Notes under the pieces: model-generated
Told to the model about the DNA's origin: nothing
Seen by the model: the letters and a program-made list of their open reading frames with translations, nothing else
Databases searched by the model: none
Shown: piece after piece, positions 17,367 through 25,823 of the stretch
How the letters are laid out: the number at the start of each line of letters is the position of its first letter
Position numbering within the stretch: the stretch's first letter is position 1
Assembly (NCBI GenBank): GCA_021772095.1
Contig: JADYXR010000197.1
Coordinates: forward strand, 1 to 64,000
Source of the DNA: Candidatus Obscuribacter sp.
Lineage (GTDB): Bacteria; Cyanobacteriota; Vampirovibrionia; Obscuribacterales; Obscuribacteraceae
Length of the DNA stretch: 64,000 nt
Reading direction: 5' to 3'
Translations under genes and position numbers: made by a program

Positions 17367-18353
17367 TTACAGGGTCAAAACGGCTCTAAACCGCACGTCG
17401 CCTTTTGCCACCTTGTCATAGGCTGTGACCGCGTCATCGAGTTTGAAACCCTCTGTCATCACTTTGATTTTGCCCTTCGCCGCGATGTCGAGCGCTTCGT
17501 ACAAGTATTCCGGACCGTTCTGAATCGAGCCAATGATGCGGGCGCGCTTGAATAATAAGTCCATCAAGTTGACCTGGAACGGTTCTTTATAAACACCCAT
17601 GACCATAAACCGACCATCGGGACGTATGCCCTTAATGCAGTCCATGGTTTGTTCTGCCGAGTTACTGCAGGCGAGAATTACATCCGCACCGCCACATTCA
17701 GCCAATTCTTTGCCGTTGCTAACTACTTCACTGGCACCCAGTTCCATCGACAATTTTTTCTTGTCCTCGGAGTGCGTGACTGCAATCGTGTGAAAACCAC
17801 TGGCGGCCGCGTATTGCACCGCGAGGTGGCCGAGTCCGCCGATGCCGATCACAGCGATCCTGTCTCCCGGCTGTGGCTGGGCGATTCGCAGACCGCTCCA
17901 CACGGTGTAACCGGCGCAGAAAATCGGTGCTGCTTCTTCGTAAGATAATTCTTTCGGAATCGGCATGGTGCCGTCCGCCCAAACCACCATGTACTCTGCG
18001 TGTCCGCCCTGCATACTGGCGCTGGTGCCGAATGCCTGCCGACAGAACGCGTTTTTTCCGCGCAGGCACCACTCGCAACTGTTGCAACCGACTTGCACCC
18101 AGGGCACGCCGACGCGCTGTCCAAGCGTTCTCGAGCGCACGCCGGAGCCGAGTTCGACTATTTCGCCCACCGGTTCGTGACCGAGTATGCAGGGAAATTT
18201 GATCGGCAATTCGCCTTTGGTTTGGTGAACATCGGTGTAGCAAATGCCACTCGCATGCACTTTCAAAAGCACCTGGTTCGCACCCGGTTTGGGCTTCTCA
18301 ATCTCTTGAATTTCCCAGGGAGCGTCCTTTCCCGTTGTCATGACAGCGCGCAT
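17367..18353 (-). CDS. Zinc-dependent alcohol dehydrogenase (AdhP/AdhA-like)
   Basis: This 328-residue medium-chain dehydrogenase oxidises alcohols or reduces aldehydes with NAD(P). Catalytic zinc ligands are Cys38 (SGICYTDVH), His59-Glu60 (GHEPVGEIV) and Cys146 (IFCAGYT). The structural zinc site is Cys90, Cys93, Cys96 and Cys104 in GCNSCEWCLRGKNAFC. The Rossmann motif is GIGGLGH near 171-176. The N-terminal sequence and the AEYMVV region resemble bacterial AdhP. A strong RBS, GGAGG, lies upstream of the ATG. There is no metabolic partner nearby to indicate the substrate. Confidence 0.9.
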   Translation of the reverse strand: MRAVMTTGKDAPWEIQEIEKPKPGANQVLLKVHASGICYTDVHQTKGELPIKFPCILGHEPVGEIVELGSGVRSRTLGQRVGVPWVQVGCNSCEWCLRGKNAFCRQAFGTSASMQGGHAEYMVVWADGTMPIPKELSYEEAAPIFCAGYTVWSGLRIAQPQPGDRIAVIGIGGLGHLAVQYAAASGFHTIAVTHSEDKKKLSMELGASEVVSNGKELAECGGADVILACSNSAEQTMDCIKGIRPDGRFMVMGVYKEPFQVNLMDLLFKRARIIGSIQNGPEYLYEALDIAAKGKIKVMTEGFKLDDAVTAYDKVAKGDVRFRAVLTL

Positions 18354-18423
18354 TGCTATTCCTCCAGCAAAAAATCACTCGAACTTGTCCGTTCAAGAAT
18401 CGCAAATACTAAACCAAGTTGCA

Positions 18424-19686
18424 TTAAACGTTCTGACCCGCGGCGTAGCCTGAAGCCCACGCCCATTGGAAGTTGAAACCGCCCAATTGTCCCGTGACAT
18501 CAATGACTTCGCCGATGAAAAACAATCCCGGAATTTTTTTGCATTCCATTGTTGTAGATGAAAGTTGATTGGTATCAACGCCACCACGGGTGACCTCAGC
18601 CTTGATGTAACCAACAGTGCTGTTAGGTCTAAACTCAAATCTTTTTATGCCATCGGAAAGCTGATCGAGTTTTTGATCCGAAATATGTTGAATCGAGTCA
18701 TCCAGCTTTTGATCGTCGCAAATACGGCTGGCAAGCCGGTTCGGTAGATAGTCCGAAAGTATGTTGCGGATGTTCTTCTTAGATCGTTCCGCCCGATGTT
18801 CTCGCAAAACTTCTCCAATATCAAGTTCAGGAAGTAAATCGATTTCTACAACAGCACCTTGCCTCCAGTAGAGAGATGCTTGCAGACTCGCTGGTCCACT
18901 CATTCCTCGATGAGTAAACAAAATATTTTCACGAAACGAAGCGCCACCACAAGAAGTTATTGTGTCAGCGGAAATTCCTTGAAGGTCGTTAAAGCGATCC
19001 ATGTCTTTATCGCTGAATACGAAACCATCCAGAGCTGGAGCCGTTTCCACGATCTTCAATCCGAATGTTTTGGCGATGTTGTAACCGAATGCGGTGGCGC
19101 CAACTTTCGGAACTGACAAACCACCCGTTGCGATTACTAATGAATCGCATTCGAATGCTCCTCTGGTTGTCGAAATCTGCCAGTGTGGATTGGAACTTTC
19201 TGCTGATGAATCGGCAGACGCAAAGCCGCCGGGCAAGAGCTGATTGTGAAAAGATGGAAGATTCAACTGCGTTGGTGGCACAATCGACTTGATATCGCAG
19301 CTGGTGCGGAATTCTACACCGGCAGCTTCACATTCATCAACAAGCAAATTGACGATGTCTGTTGCCGAGTTGTCGCAAAACAGCTGTCCGAGTTTCTTTT
19401 CGTGATAGGGAATTTTGTGTTTTTCAACCAGGGTGATAAAGTCACCTGGCGTATATCGAGCCAAAGCTGATTTAACAAAATGCGGATTCGAGCAAACGTA
19501 GGATTCCGGTTCTGCGTATAAATTCGTAAAGTTGCAGCGACCACCGCCCGATATAACAATTTTGCGACCGATGTATTGCGCGTGGTCGAGTAACGCCACG
19601 CGCTTGCCGAGCTGCGCCGCAGTCATGGCGCACATCATGCCGGCGCCGCCGGCTCCAATAACCACAGTATCGAAAATTGATTTCAT
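18424..19686 (-). CDS. HI0933/YhiN-family NAD(P)/FAD-dependent oxidoreductase
   Basis: This 420-residue flavoprotein has an N-terminal dinucleotide-binding fingerprint GAGGAGMMCA at residues 11-20, followed by GRKIVISGGGRCNFTN. The latter is the family signature. The second FAD contact is the C-terminal GFNFQWAWASGYAAGQ, and LVIATGGLSVPKVGATAFGY is the internal family stretch. Its biochemical role is poorly known; related proteins are annotated as aminoacetone oxidases or BaiN-like flavoproteins. It lies 71 bp upstream of the alcohol dehydrogenase gene on the same strand, so the two could be co-transcribed. Confidence 0.88.
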   Translation of the reverse strand: MKSIFDTVVIGAGGAGMMCAMTAAQLGKRVALLDHAQYIGRKIVISGGGRCNFTNLYAEPESYVCSNPHFVKSALARYTPGDFITLVEKHKIPYHEKKLGQLFCDNSATDIVNLLVDECEAAGVEFRTSCDIKSIVPPTQLNLPSFHNQLLPGGFASADSSAESSNPHWQISTTRGAFECDSLVIATGGLSVPKVGATAFGYNIAKTFGLKIVETAPALDGFVFSDKDMDRFNDLQGISADTITSCGGASFRENILFTHRGMSGPASLQASLYWRQGAVVEIDLLPELDIGEVLREHRAERSKKNIRNILSDYLPNRLASRICDDQKLDDSIQHISDQKLDQLSDGIKRFEFRPNSTVGYIKAEVTRGGVDTNQLSSTTMECKKIPGLFFIGEVIDVTGQLGGFNFQWAWASGYAAGQNV

Positions 19687-19927
19687 GCTCTGAATTATAG
19701 ATAGTCCGTCGAAATATTATTCGGTTTGGAATTTTATTAGTTTGTGATTCGAACGGTTCTCTGCGAATTTACCTGGCCGTGTGTCCGTGTTGCCGACGCG
19801 TTTTTCCACCCGAACCGCGGTATCGGGAAATATATACGTTATTAACATTCATGTTGAAGCTCGTCGCAAGCCAGATCGAATTGTTCTGAACAGAAAGGGA
19901 TGTCGATCAATAGCCCATCGAGTTCGA

Positions 19928-19933
19928 TATAAT
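19928..19933 (+). promoter_or_regulatory. Possible -10 element (TATAAT)
   Basis: A consensus TATAAT lies 27 bp before the ATG at 19961 in an otherwise empty 274-bp gap. No convincing -35 box is seen at 16-18 bp spacing, so the site is tentative. Confidence 0.3.
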
Positions 19934-19960
19934 TGCGGGCGACTAGTGCGAGGTGAAAAA

Positions 19961-20341
19961 ATGACGCAGGGCGTTAAGGCGACACGCGATGAAGCGCTGA
20001 AGAACATCATAGGCAAGAAGGTCGAGCAGGCATCGAGCGAGCTTACGGTTTTCGCCATCAAATTCAACGATGGCACCGGCGTGATTTTTGATGCGGTTGA
20101 ACCATCGAGTCCGACTGTCGCTGCGCGAATAGTCGAAGCATCGGAATTACCCAACCTGGCTGAAGCGGTGTGCTCGGTCGATTGGAGCTGGATTTGCGGT
20201 TGTGCAATCGAAGAAGCAACACCTGGAAGTTCATTTGTTCGATTGAAATTTAGCACCGCAGGACCGCTAACTATCGGCACTGGATTGTGGGAAGGCAAGC
20301 CTTTTCTCTCGTTCCAACCGTTTCGTCCTTCGAAAAAATAA
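19961..20341 (+). CDS. Uncharacterised 126-residue cytoplasmic protein
   Basis: The ATG at 19961 is preceded by a good RBS (GAGGTGAAAAA). A longer frame from 19781 is unlikely. The protein has no signal peptide or membrane helix. Residues 10-40 form a helix then strand (ALKNIIGKKVEQA, then LTVFAIKFNDGTGVIFDAV). The middle has an acidic/hydrophobic helix and SVDWSWICGCAIEEA. The end is beta-rich, with LTIGTGLWEGKPFLSFQPF. It looks like a small alpha/beta domain of about 120 residues. I do not recognise the family. Codon use and RBS support a real gene. It precedes the TPR gene on the same strand by 84 bp. Confidence 0.75.
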   Translation: MTQGVKATRDEALKNIIGKKVEQASSELTVFAIKFNDGTGVIFDAVEPSSPTVAARIVEASELPNLAEAVCSVDWSWICGCAIEEATPGSSFVRLKFSTAGPLTIGTGLWEGKPFLSFQPFRPSKK

Positions 20342-20425
20342 ATGATATGGGCGATTCGTTAGCTCGGAATCGACGTATCGCGGAATCCAAAGGTGTGAAG
20401 TTGAGTCGCTAGTGAGTGTTTAATT

Positions 20426-21664
20426 TTGAACAAAGATCGCCATCCACTGATACATTCTCGCAGCACTGCTTTTTTGATGGTATCGAGTGTGGTGCTCCTG
20501 TGTTCTATTGTTGTTCTGCCCCCGTGCTTTGCTGACGATGATGAAGACTGGCAGAAAGCAACTGACGCAGCGTTATCCGAATACTACGCCGGTAACTTTA
20601 AGGCATCCGAAAAGTCGCTCAAAAAATCTTTGGAAGAAGCCGAACAGTTCGGTGACAAAGACGAACGCTTATATAAGAGCGTCGAGAATCTTGCTCTGAT
20701 CTATTTCAAAGAAAACGATTTTGCTAAAGCTGAGCCACTGCTGCAGCGCGCCTTGTCACTTCGCGAAGAAAAGTTTGGTCCTAATAGTATCGAGTCTGCT
20801 GATGCGTTGCAAAATCTAGCGCTGCTTTATATGGGCGAAGATAAAATCGCGGAATCTAAACAAGTCTTCGAACGGCTATTGACCATCCGCGAAAAGGCGC
20901 ATGGTCCCGAAGATAAAGACGTAGCGAAAACGCTCAACAATCTCGCCGAAATCTACAGCATGCTGAATGATTTCAAAAAAGCAGAGACTATGTTCAAAAG
21001 ATCTCTTGCGATTCGAGAAAAGATCTATGGAGCAGTTCATCCGGATGTCGCCAACAGTTTGAACAATCTGGCTGGTCTATATCTAGACAGAGAGCAACTT
21101 TTCAAAGCTGCTCCGTTACTCGAACGTGCTCTCGAAATTCAAGAAAAAGTTTCAGAGAACAAAGAAACTGATACTGGTCTGTCAGCTATTTTGAATAATA
21201 TGGCCGAGATGTACAGTACGAAAAGCGAGTTTGATAAAGCTGAACCGCTAATGAAACGCGCTCTAGCGATCGATGAAAAAGCTTATGGAGACGACCATCC
21301 CACCGTCGCCAAAACATTAAGTAATCTCGCCGCCGTTTATATCGATGAAGAAAAATATGACGAAGCGACACCACTGGTGGAGCGCGCTCTCAAAATCGCC
21401 AGCAAAGCAAAAGACCCGGATCATCCAGGTATGATCGAAAGTCTAATCGAAGTCGCCGAAATCTTCGGACGTCAGAACCGCTTCGATCTCGCGCTCCCTG
21501 TGCGCGAATGCATCCTGGTACAAGAAGAAAAGACGTTAGGCAAAGAGAGCCCAGATCTGATCGTTTATATCGAAGATTACGCAGACGCATTAAAGCGAAC
21601 TGGCGATACCGACAAATCCACTCAGTTGAGTGAGAGAGCCCGCGCGCTAAGAGCGGTGAAGTGA
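20426..21664 (+). CDS. Exported kinesin-light-chain-type TPR protein
   Basis: The protein has 412 residues and a signal peptide at about 1-36 (MVSSVVLLCSIVVLPPCFA). The mature part is almost entirely 42-residue tetratricopeptide repeats of the kinesin-light-chain pattern, about seven in number. Each repeat resembles NNLAEIYSMLNDFKKAE plus a linker ending in EKxxGxxHPDVA. Such repeats bind peptides or partner proteins; no enzymatic domain is present. The start is a TTG at 20426. Without it the signal peptide would start at an internal Met (residue 18) and lose its basic end. It is likely a periplasmic or surface scaffold. Confidence 0.85.
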   Translation: MNKDRHPLIHSRSTAFLMVSSVVLLCSIVVLPPCFADDDEDWQKATDAALSEYYAGNFKASEKSLKKSLEEAEQFGDKDERLYKSVENLALIYFKENDFAKAEPLLQRALSLREEKFGPNSIESADALQNLALLYMGEDKIAESKQVFERLLTIREKAHGPEDKDVAKTLNNLAEIYSMLNDFKKAETMFKRSLAIREKIYGAVHPDVANSLNNLAGLYLDREQLFKAAPLLERALEIQEKVSENKETDTGLSAILNNMAEMYSTKSEFDKAEPLMKRALAIDEKAYGDDHPTVAKTLSNLAAVYIDEEKYDEATPLVERALKIASKAKDPDHPGMIESLIEVAEIFGRQNRFDLALPVRECILVQEEKTLGKESPDLIVYIEDYADALKRTGDTDKSTQLSERARALRAVK

Positions 21665-21686
21665 TTTTATTACGTGGGGTATCGGA

Positions 21687-21864
21687 TTGAGCGACCGTGA
21701 ATTGAAAGAGAGTCTGCGCGCTCAATTCATCGAACAATTGGAGGCCCAATGAATAACTTTCGTGAGCTGAAGACGAGGCTAAAACTGCAATCCTTATGGA
21801 AGGAACGGGACTCAAGGAAGATGAAGCGATGCAGTTGGAACAAGATCTCGATGAAAATGCGTGA
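21687..21864 (+). pseudogene. Small gene broken by two single-base frameshifts
   Basis: Three adjacent stretches in successive frames together read as one plausible acidic protein of about 60 residues. Frame one (21687-21749) gives SDRELKESLRAQFIEQLEAQ. Frame two (from the ATG at 21749) gives MNNFRELK. Frame three (21775-21864) gives EAKTAILMEGTGLKEDEAMQ and then LEQDLDENA before TGA. Each junction needs one missing base restored, near 21747 and 21772. No similar gene was recognised. Alternatives are overlapping short coupled genes (stop and start overlap as ATGA at 21749) or sequencing errors. Confidence 0.4.
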
Positions 21865-21868
21865 TAAT

Positions 21869-22192
21869 TTAAATTCCAGGATCCGTGCCGCCGCGCTCGA
21901 TGCGCTTTGCTTGCACTAATTCCCAGACAAAAATTATACCGTCGCCATCGCGGCCGGTGGCAATGATGTCATTTATCAATTTCACTATCCGTGGTGCTTC
22001 ATCATCTTCGATCGCGATTTCGATTTTGATGCGCTCAGCCATGATGCCGATTAATCCAAGATCTGAATCGAGTTGTTCTTTGCCGAATCCCTGCGCTTTT
22101 ACAACTGTGATACCAGGCACATTGGCTTTGCGAAGTGCCATGGCGAGCCGTTGTAGGTATTTGGGGCGGATGACTGCGGAAATCAGTTTCAT
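21869..22192 (-). CDS. Divergent PII-family signalling protein
   Basis: This 107-residue protein aligns end to end with GlnB/GlnK. MKLISAVIRPKYLQRLAMAL corresponds to strand 1 and helix 1, and ITVVKAQGFG leads into the T-loop. KIEIAI is strand 3, and IVKLINDIIATGRDGDGIIFVWEL corresponds to helix 2 plus the nucleotide-binding 'TGxxGDGKIFV' segment. The T-loop is shorter than usual and lacks the RGAEY uridylylation tyrosine, so modification by GlnD is not expected. PII trimers sense ATP/ADP and 2-oxoglutarate and bind transporters or enzymes. The partner here is unknown, because no amtB, glnA or bicarbonate-transporter gene is adjacent. Confidence 0.8.
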   Translation of the reverse strand: MKLISAVIRPKYLQRLAMALRKANVPGITVVKAQGFGKEQLDSDLGLIGIMAERIKIEIAIEDDEAPRIVKLINDIIATGRDGDGIIFVWELVQAKRIERGGTDPGI

Positions 22193-22279
22193 TGTCGTTC
22201 TCTAGTAAGAGTGCGTATGGCTTAAACAGAAAGGTTTCCTGGGTAGTAAACGGAATCGAAATTACGTTGTCGAAACAAT

Positions 22280-22321
22280 TTACCACAAGCACCGTAATGC
22301 TTCTTCCTTTAGGGCGGGAGA
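22280..22321 (+). mobile_element. Solo IS200/IS605-like right-end remnant, copy 1
   Basis: The 42 bp match a second copy at 40289-40330 at 37 positions. They end in the CCTTTAGG hairpin-loop style followed by GCGGGAG. In IS200/IS605 elements such a sequence lies just after tnpB, where it forms the right-end hairpin and part of the guide RNA. No tnpA or tnpB remains beside it. Assignment is by recollection of the end pattern. Confidence 0.4.
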
Positions 22322-22405
22322 ATCTCAACCGCTTTTCGAAACCTTCTTCCCTACAGGTTCTAACTTCAAAACTTTCAGAGTTCATACATTGCCGATAAAT
22401 AACCG

Positions 22406-22423
22406 TGTCCCTTATAAGGGACA
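22406..22423. repeat. 18-bp perfect palindrome of the GTCCC/GGGAC type
   Basis: TGTCCCTTATAAGGGACA is fully self-complementary. It shares its arms with two palindromes at 58918-58968, with different AT-rich centres. It lies about 214 bp upstream of the PII start. Confidence 0.75.
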
Positions 22424-22469
22424 ACGAATTTTCCAACGCAAAATGCTGAGATTGTCGGGATTTGATCAC

Positions 22470-22502
22470 AAAATCTAAAGCCGGTGACTGCGGTCCCCGG
22501 CT
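22470..22502 (-). terminator. Terminator of the 46-residue small protein gene
   Basis: On the minus strand AGCCGG (complement of 22497-22502) pairs with CCGGCT (complement of 22479-22484) around a GC-rich loop, then TTAGATTTT follows. It lies 33 bp after the stop at 22536. Confidence 0.6.
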
Positions 22503-22535
22503 CTAGTAGTTTATTTTGCCAATTTGCCAGCCAGC

Positions 22536-22676
22536 TCACGCTGCTTGAGGTCTTTTGGGTTGCCAGTTCAATTCACACACACCATTTTTGCACTCGGACT
22601 TGGACTGGTCATTTCGTGCAAGGTCTTCGGACTGGGTGTCGACGTTTAGATCGATATCTTTTTCGGTGTTATTCAT
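22536..22676 (-). CDS. Small 46-residue CxxxxC protein
   Basis: The protein begins MNNTEKDIDLNVDTQSEDLA, continues RNDQSKSECKNGVC and ends ELNWQPKRPQAA. It is acidic at the N-terminus, with a Cys-x4-Cys pair followed by a Trp/Pro/basic end. A strong RBS (GAGGAAG, 6 bases before the ATG) and a terminator directly downstream argue that this short frame is a real monocistronic gene. The CKNGVC pair could bind metal or be redox active. I do not recognise a named family. Confidence 0.65.
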   Translation of the reverse strand: MNNTEKDIDLNVDTQSEDLARNDQSKSECKNGVCELNWQPKRPQAA

Positions 22677-22790
22677 GATGGCTTCCTCAAAAAACTTGCT
22701 TTCGCAATCTCAATGACAAAATGATAAGCAATTAACCCCTTGCGGTCGATTGGTGGAACTACGATTCGCTACGTACTCTTCCCCCAAGAA

Positions 22791-23636
22791 ATGTGGATTT
22801 TGACGGTTTTGGAAACTTCGTATGCTGAGAACGCCAATCAGTTGGGCGTTTTGCGAAATCTGCGAAATTTGATAATTGCTGTATTCCTCACGATCATTTT
22901 GGGCTGGACATTCGGAAATCAGGCACTGGCTAAGACCTTCGAACTCGGCGTCGAACACACCGAGGTGCTGCCGTCGGTTTCGGCAGAACTGCGACCGGGG
23001 GCAAAGTTCAATCTTTCTGCTGTGGAAGCGGAAGGGCAGTCTAATGTGTGGGTCAAATTGCCTGAATGGATGTGTGGAACCTGGAAGGTCGGCCGTGAGA
23101 CTGCAGTGTTCAGGCAGGACTTCAAAACTGGAAAAATAGACAAAGAGCCTTTTACCTATTTCGCCCGGCATGACTTTCAATACGGCATGCAGAAGGACCG
23201 TGAGGGTGGCATCTGGCACTATGTTGGGACACCTTATCATTCTAAAACTTCACTATCGCAGTTCAATGAAATTCATCTGGTGAAGTCGAAGGAATTCAGG
23301 ATAGCTGATGAACAGGGTGTTTCGTTCACGACTGTGATGACTGTGATTCGGTCGAATTCGGTGAGCCAAATTCTCGAAACCTTCCAACAAGAGAGCATCA
23401 CGTCTTATACGCCTGCTGCGACGCCCGGCTCCATTGAAATGACAGCTTCAACGAAATCTTTTGATGCAAACGGTAAGCCTTCTCGACAGTCGAACAATAT
23501 TGCGACTATCAAGCAGGCAAGCCCGTTTTCAGAGGTCGACACTTATCAGGGCAAAGATATGAAAGCGCTCTTTTGCGAGTTTCTAATCAGCACGGACCAG
23601 ACGAATTTGCTTCCGGACCAAGCGCCGGTGCCCTAA
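22791..23636 (+). CDS. Uncharacterised exported protein
   Basis: The protein has 281 residues from the ATG at 22791. A hydrophobic segment (NLIIAVFLTIILGWTFGNQA) lies near residues 27-47 and ends in a signal-peptidase-like ALA site. This implies either a long signal peptide or a later start, such as the TTG at 22842, which would give a normal 32-residue signal. The mature part is beta-rich, with WVKLPEWMCGTWKVGRETAVFRQ, then YFARHDFQYGMQKDREG and long strands to the end. It is reminiscent of lipocalin-like export proteins. No enzyme motif is visible and no neighbour indicates a function. The product is probably periplasmic. Confidence 0.75.
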   Translation: MWILTVLETSYAENANQLGVLRNLRNLIIAVFLTIILGWTFGNQALAKTFELGVEHTEVLPSVSAELRPGAKFNLSAVEAEGQSNVWVKLPEWMCGTWKVGRETAVFRQDFKTGKIDKEPFTYFARHDFQYGMQKDREGGIWHYVGTPYHSKTSLSQFNEIHLVKSKEFRIADEQGVSFTTVMTVIRSNSVSQILETFQQESITSYTPAATPGSIEMTASTKSFDANGKPSRQSNNIATIKQASPFSEVDTYQGKDMKALFCEFLISTDQTNLLPDQAPVP

Positions 23637-23740
23637 ATTACAGGTGCACGCCTGGTTTCGGCTCTTAATATGTTTCGAAATGACCTTGCATCTTAAACGA
23701 TGTGGGTCATTGCTCGATAGTTTTTCCGGATTTGATTCGG

Positions 23741-23780
23741 CTCCGATCCGACTCCGATGCCGCTCCGATTCGACCTCCGA
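23741..23780. repeat. Degenerate 11-bp tandem repeat
   Basis: CTCCGA recurs at 23741, 23752, 23763 and 23775, a period of 11-12 bp, in the 208-bp gap between convergent genes. The array is non-coding, and I see no terminator with a T-run beside it. Confidence 0.6.
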
Positions 23781-23844
23781 CAGCGTCATGGATGACGCGG
23801 CTCTGTCCGCGCAATTGAGCTAGATACTTGTTTTGGCTGCGCCT

Positions 23845-25089
23845 TTAAGACTTCGATTTAGCGACCGGAACGCTGACTATGAATTTGGTGCCTTTACCAA
23901 TTTCACTTTCCACATCGATTTCCGCATTGTGCATAGTTCCAATCGCTTTGACAATCGACAGCCCCAGCCCGCTTCCGCCCTGATCGCGAGTCCTGGCTTT
24001 GTCGACGCGATAGAATCGATCGAATATTTTCGGCACGCTTTCTTCAGGTATACCAATGCCGGTATCAGATACGGTGATGGTGGCAATATTGTGATCGGTG
24101 AACAGATCGACGTGAACTTCGCCTTCTGCGTCAGTGTACCGAAGGGCGTTTTCCAGTAGGTTTGCGAGCATTCTATGCAGTGGATCTTGATGCCCCATAA
24201 CCATCGGGCTGCCTTCGATTTTGCTCCGCAACGCAATAGATTTTTGCTGGAAGCGATCTTTGAATTCATCGACGACATCATTGACCAGCTTCCGCAAATC
24301 AATTTGCTCCGCTTCCCGTGTCGGCTTCTCTGACTCCATTCCCAGCCTGGTCAGGAGCATCAGGTCTTTGACGATGACATTCATTCGATCCAAAGCGCGG
24401 TTGATGACTTCAAGTCGAGTCTTCAACGCTTCAGGTTCGCTGAGTTCTTCGCTCATGTTTTCGGCGGTGGCGCGAATAGTGCTGATCGGCGTGTTCAATT
24501 CATGAGCCACATCAGTCGAAAACTGTTTGAGCATTTCATAGGAGTCGAATATAGGCTTGGCTGCCTCTTTCGAGTAGTTATAGCCGGCGACTGAGAGCAA
24601 CCCGAATCCAAGCAGCGTGACACCGCAAATGGTGATCGCATATTTCAACATCAGTTCGTCGCGCTGAGTGGTCGGCAATTCCACTTGAAGATAACCGACC
24701 TCTTTATCTCCGATTATTAGTGGAAGCGATTTCGATCTATATGTAAGAGGTTCTCCGCGAATTTCCTGGGATTTGATGAAGAGCGTGGCGCAGTGGTAGC
24801 TGCCGTGCGATCCTAAAATCTTTCCGGTGCTGTCGAACAATTGGTACGACGCTTGCGGCCGAACAAACTGGGAGTGGAATCCGCTCGAATCTCCAGCTAA
24901 CCAGTTCAGATTTTTACCGTTGAATTCAATCAATTGAGATTGTTCGGCGAGCAATGAATTGAGTTGATCGTCCAACGCTTCGTTCAGTCCGCCTTTGAAC
25001 AGAAACAGGCTGAGGCTCGTCAGCGCAATGTATACCAGGAGCGCCAGCACTACAAATTGAAATGTGAGGGTCCAGTTGAAGAACTTCAT
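23845..25089 (-). CDS. Sensor histidine kinase (BaeS/CusS type)
   Basis: This 414-residue inner-membrane kinase partners with the response regulator encoded upstream. A transmembrane segment at about 8-33 is followed by a periplasmic sensor of about 110 residues with no recognised fold. A second segment lies near 148-170. The dimerisation helix carries the phosphorylated His196 in DVAHELNTPIS. The ATP-binding domain shows LANLLENALRYT (N box), DTGIGIPEESVPKIFDRFYR (G1/F) and GGSGLGLSIVKAI (G2). Its ATG overlaps the regulator stop by 4 bp (ATGA), so the two are translationally coupled. The signal is unknown; metal or envelope stress is typical for this subfamily. Confidence 0.93.
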   Translation of the reverse strand: MKFFNWTLTFQFVVLALLVYIALTSLSLFLFKGGLNEALDDQLNSLLAEQSQLIEFNGKNLNWLAGDSSGFHSQFVRPQASYQLFDSTGKILGSHGSYHCATLFIKSQEIRGEPLTYRSKSLPLIIGDKEVGYLQVELPTTQRDELMLKYAITICGVTLLGFGLLSVAGYNYSKEAAKPIFDSYEMLKQFSTDVAHELNTPISTIRATAENMSEELSEPEALKTRLEVINRALDRMNVIVKDLMLLTRLGMESEKPTREAEQIDLRKLVNDVVDEFKDRFQQKSIALRSKIEGSPMVMGHQDPLHRMLANLLENALRYTDAEGEVHVDLFTDHNIATITVSDTGIGIPEESVPKIFDRFYRVDKARTRDQGGSGLGLSIVKAIGTMHNAEIDVESEIGKGTKFIVSVPVAKSKS

Positions 25090-25757
25090 TTCACGTCGGG
25101 TTCGAATTTGTAACCTACGCCGCGGACATTTTGGATCACTCTTTCATTGTCCAATTTTTTTCGCAGAATTTTGATATATGTTCTTATCGCGTCAGTTGAA
25201 ACCAGTGTATCGGACGGCCAAACGCGGTCAATCAGTGCATCGGCGCTAAAAACTTGCTGAGGGTGTCGCATGAAAAACTCGAGCAGGTTAAATTCCTTAG
25301 GTTCGAGATGGAGTTCGAGATTCGATTTCGAGACCGTTCTCGAGATTGGATCTAATTCGATATCTCCAGCCGACAGAATCGTTTTGGCCGCCTGCGATGA
25401 GCGTCTCAGAGCCGCCCGCGTACGCGCTGATAGTTCGCGCAGCGAAAATGGTTTCGTCACGTAATCGTCGGCACCCGAATCGAGTCCCTTCTCTTTATCG
25501 TCTTCGGAGTCCTTCGCGGTGAGCATGATCACCGGCGTGCGATTATTCCGCGAACGCATGTGCTGCAACACTTCCAGACCGCTGAGCTGAGGCAGCATCC
25601 AGTCCAGAATGACAAGGTCGTACTTACTAATCTTGAGATGATTGAGCGCATCCTGACCCGAATGCACCACGTCAATCGTGTGCTGCTCGCGCTTAAACCA
25701 GTCCTCGAGCTGTTTTGCCAAATCTATTTCGTCTTCAACAAGAAGAAGTTTTGCCAA
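25086..25757 (-). CDS. OmpR-family response regulator
   Basis: This 223-residue regulator has a receiver domain at 1-115 and a winged-helix DNA-binding domain at about 130-220. The phospho-acceptor is Asp52 (VILDWMLPQLSG), with acidic Glu8-Asp9 (VEDE), Thr80 and Lys102 (TKPFS). The DNA-binding part has LEPKEFNLLEFFMRHPQQVF, then RVWPSD and VRGVGYKFE. The start is TTG at 25755-25757, with GGAG shortly upstream. It is the first gene of the two-gene operon with the histidine kinase. Targets are unknown. Confidence 0.93.
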   Translation of the reverse strand: MAKLLLVEDEIDLAKQLEDWFKREQHTIDVVHSGQDALNHLKISKYDLVILDWMLPQLSGLEVLQHMRSRNNRTPVIMLTAKDSEDDKEKGLDSGADDYVTKPFSLRELSARTRAALRRSSQAAKTILSAGDIELDPISRTVSKSNLELHLEPKEFNLLEFFMRHPQQVFSADALIDRVWPSDTLVSTDAIRTYIKILRKKLDNERVIQNVRGVGYKFEPDVK

Positions 25758-25823
25758 CCTAAAATCTCCGAGTTAGAAACACCATCGAAGATCATTATGA
25801 CTGGTTTTGTCTTCAGAGCCTAC

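Larger units (their letters stand above)
22193..22535. other. Intergenic region upstream of the PII gene
   Basis: These 343 bp contain a 42-bp IS200/IS605-end-like copy (22280-22321), an 18-bp palindrome (22406-22423) and a terminator for the small minus-strand gene (22470-22502). No coding frame with an RBS is seen. Confidence 0.6.
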
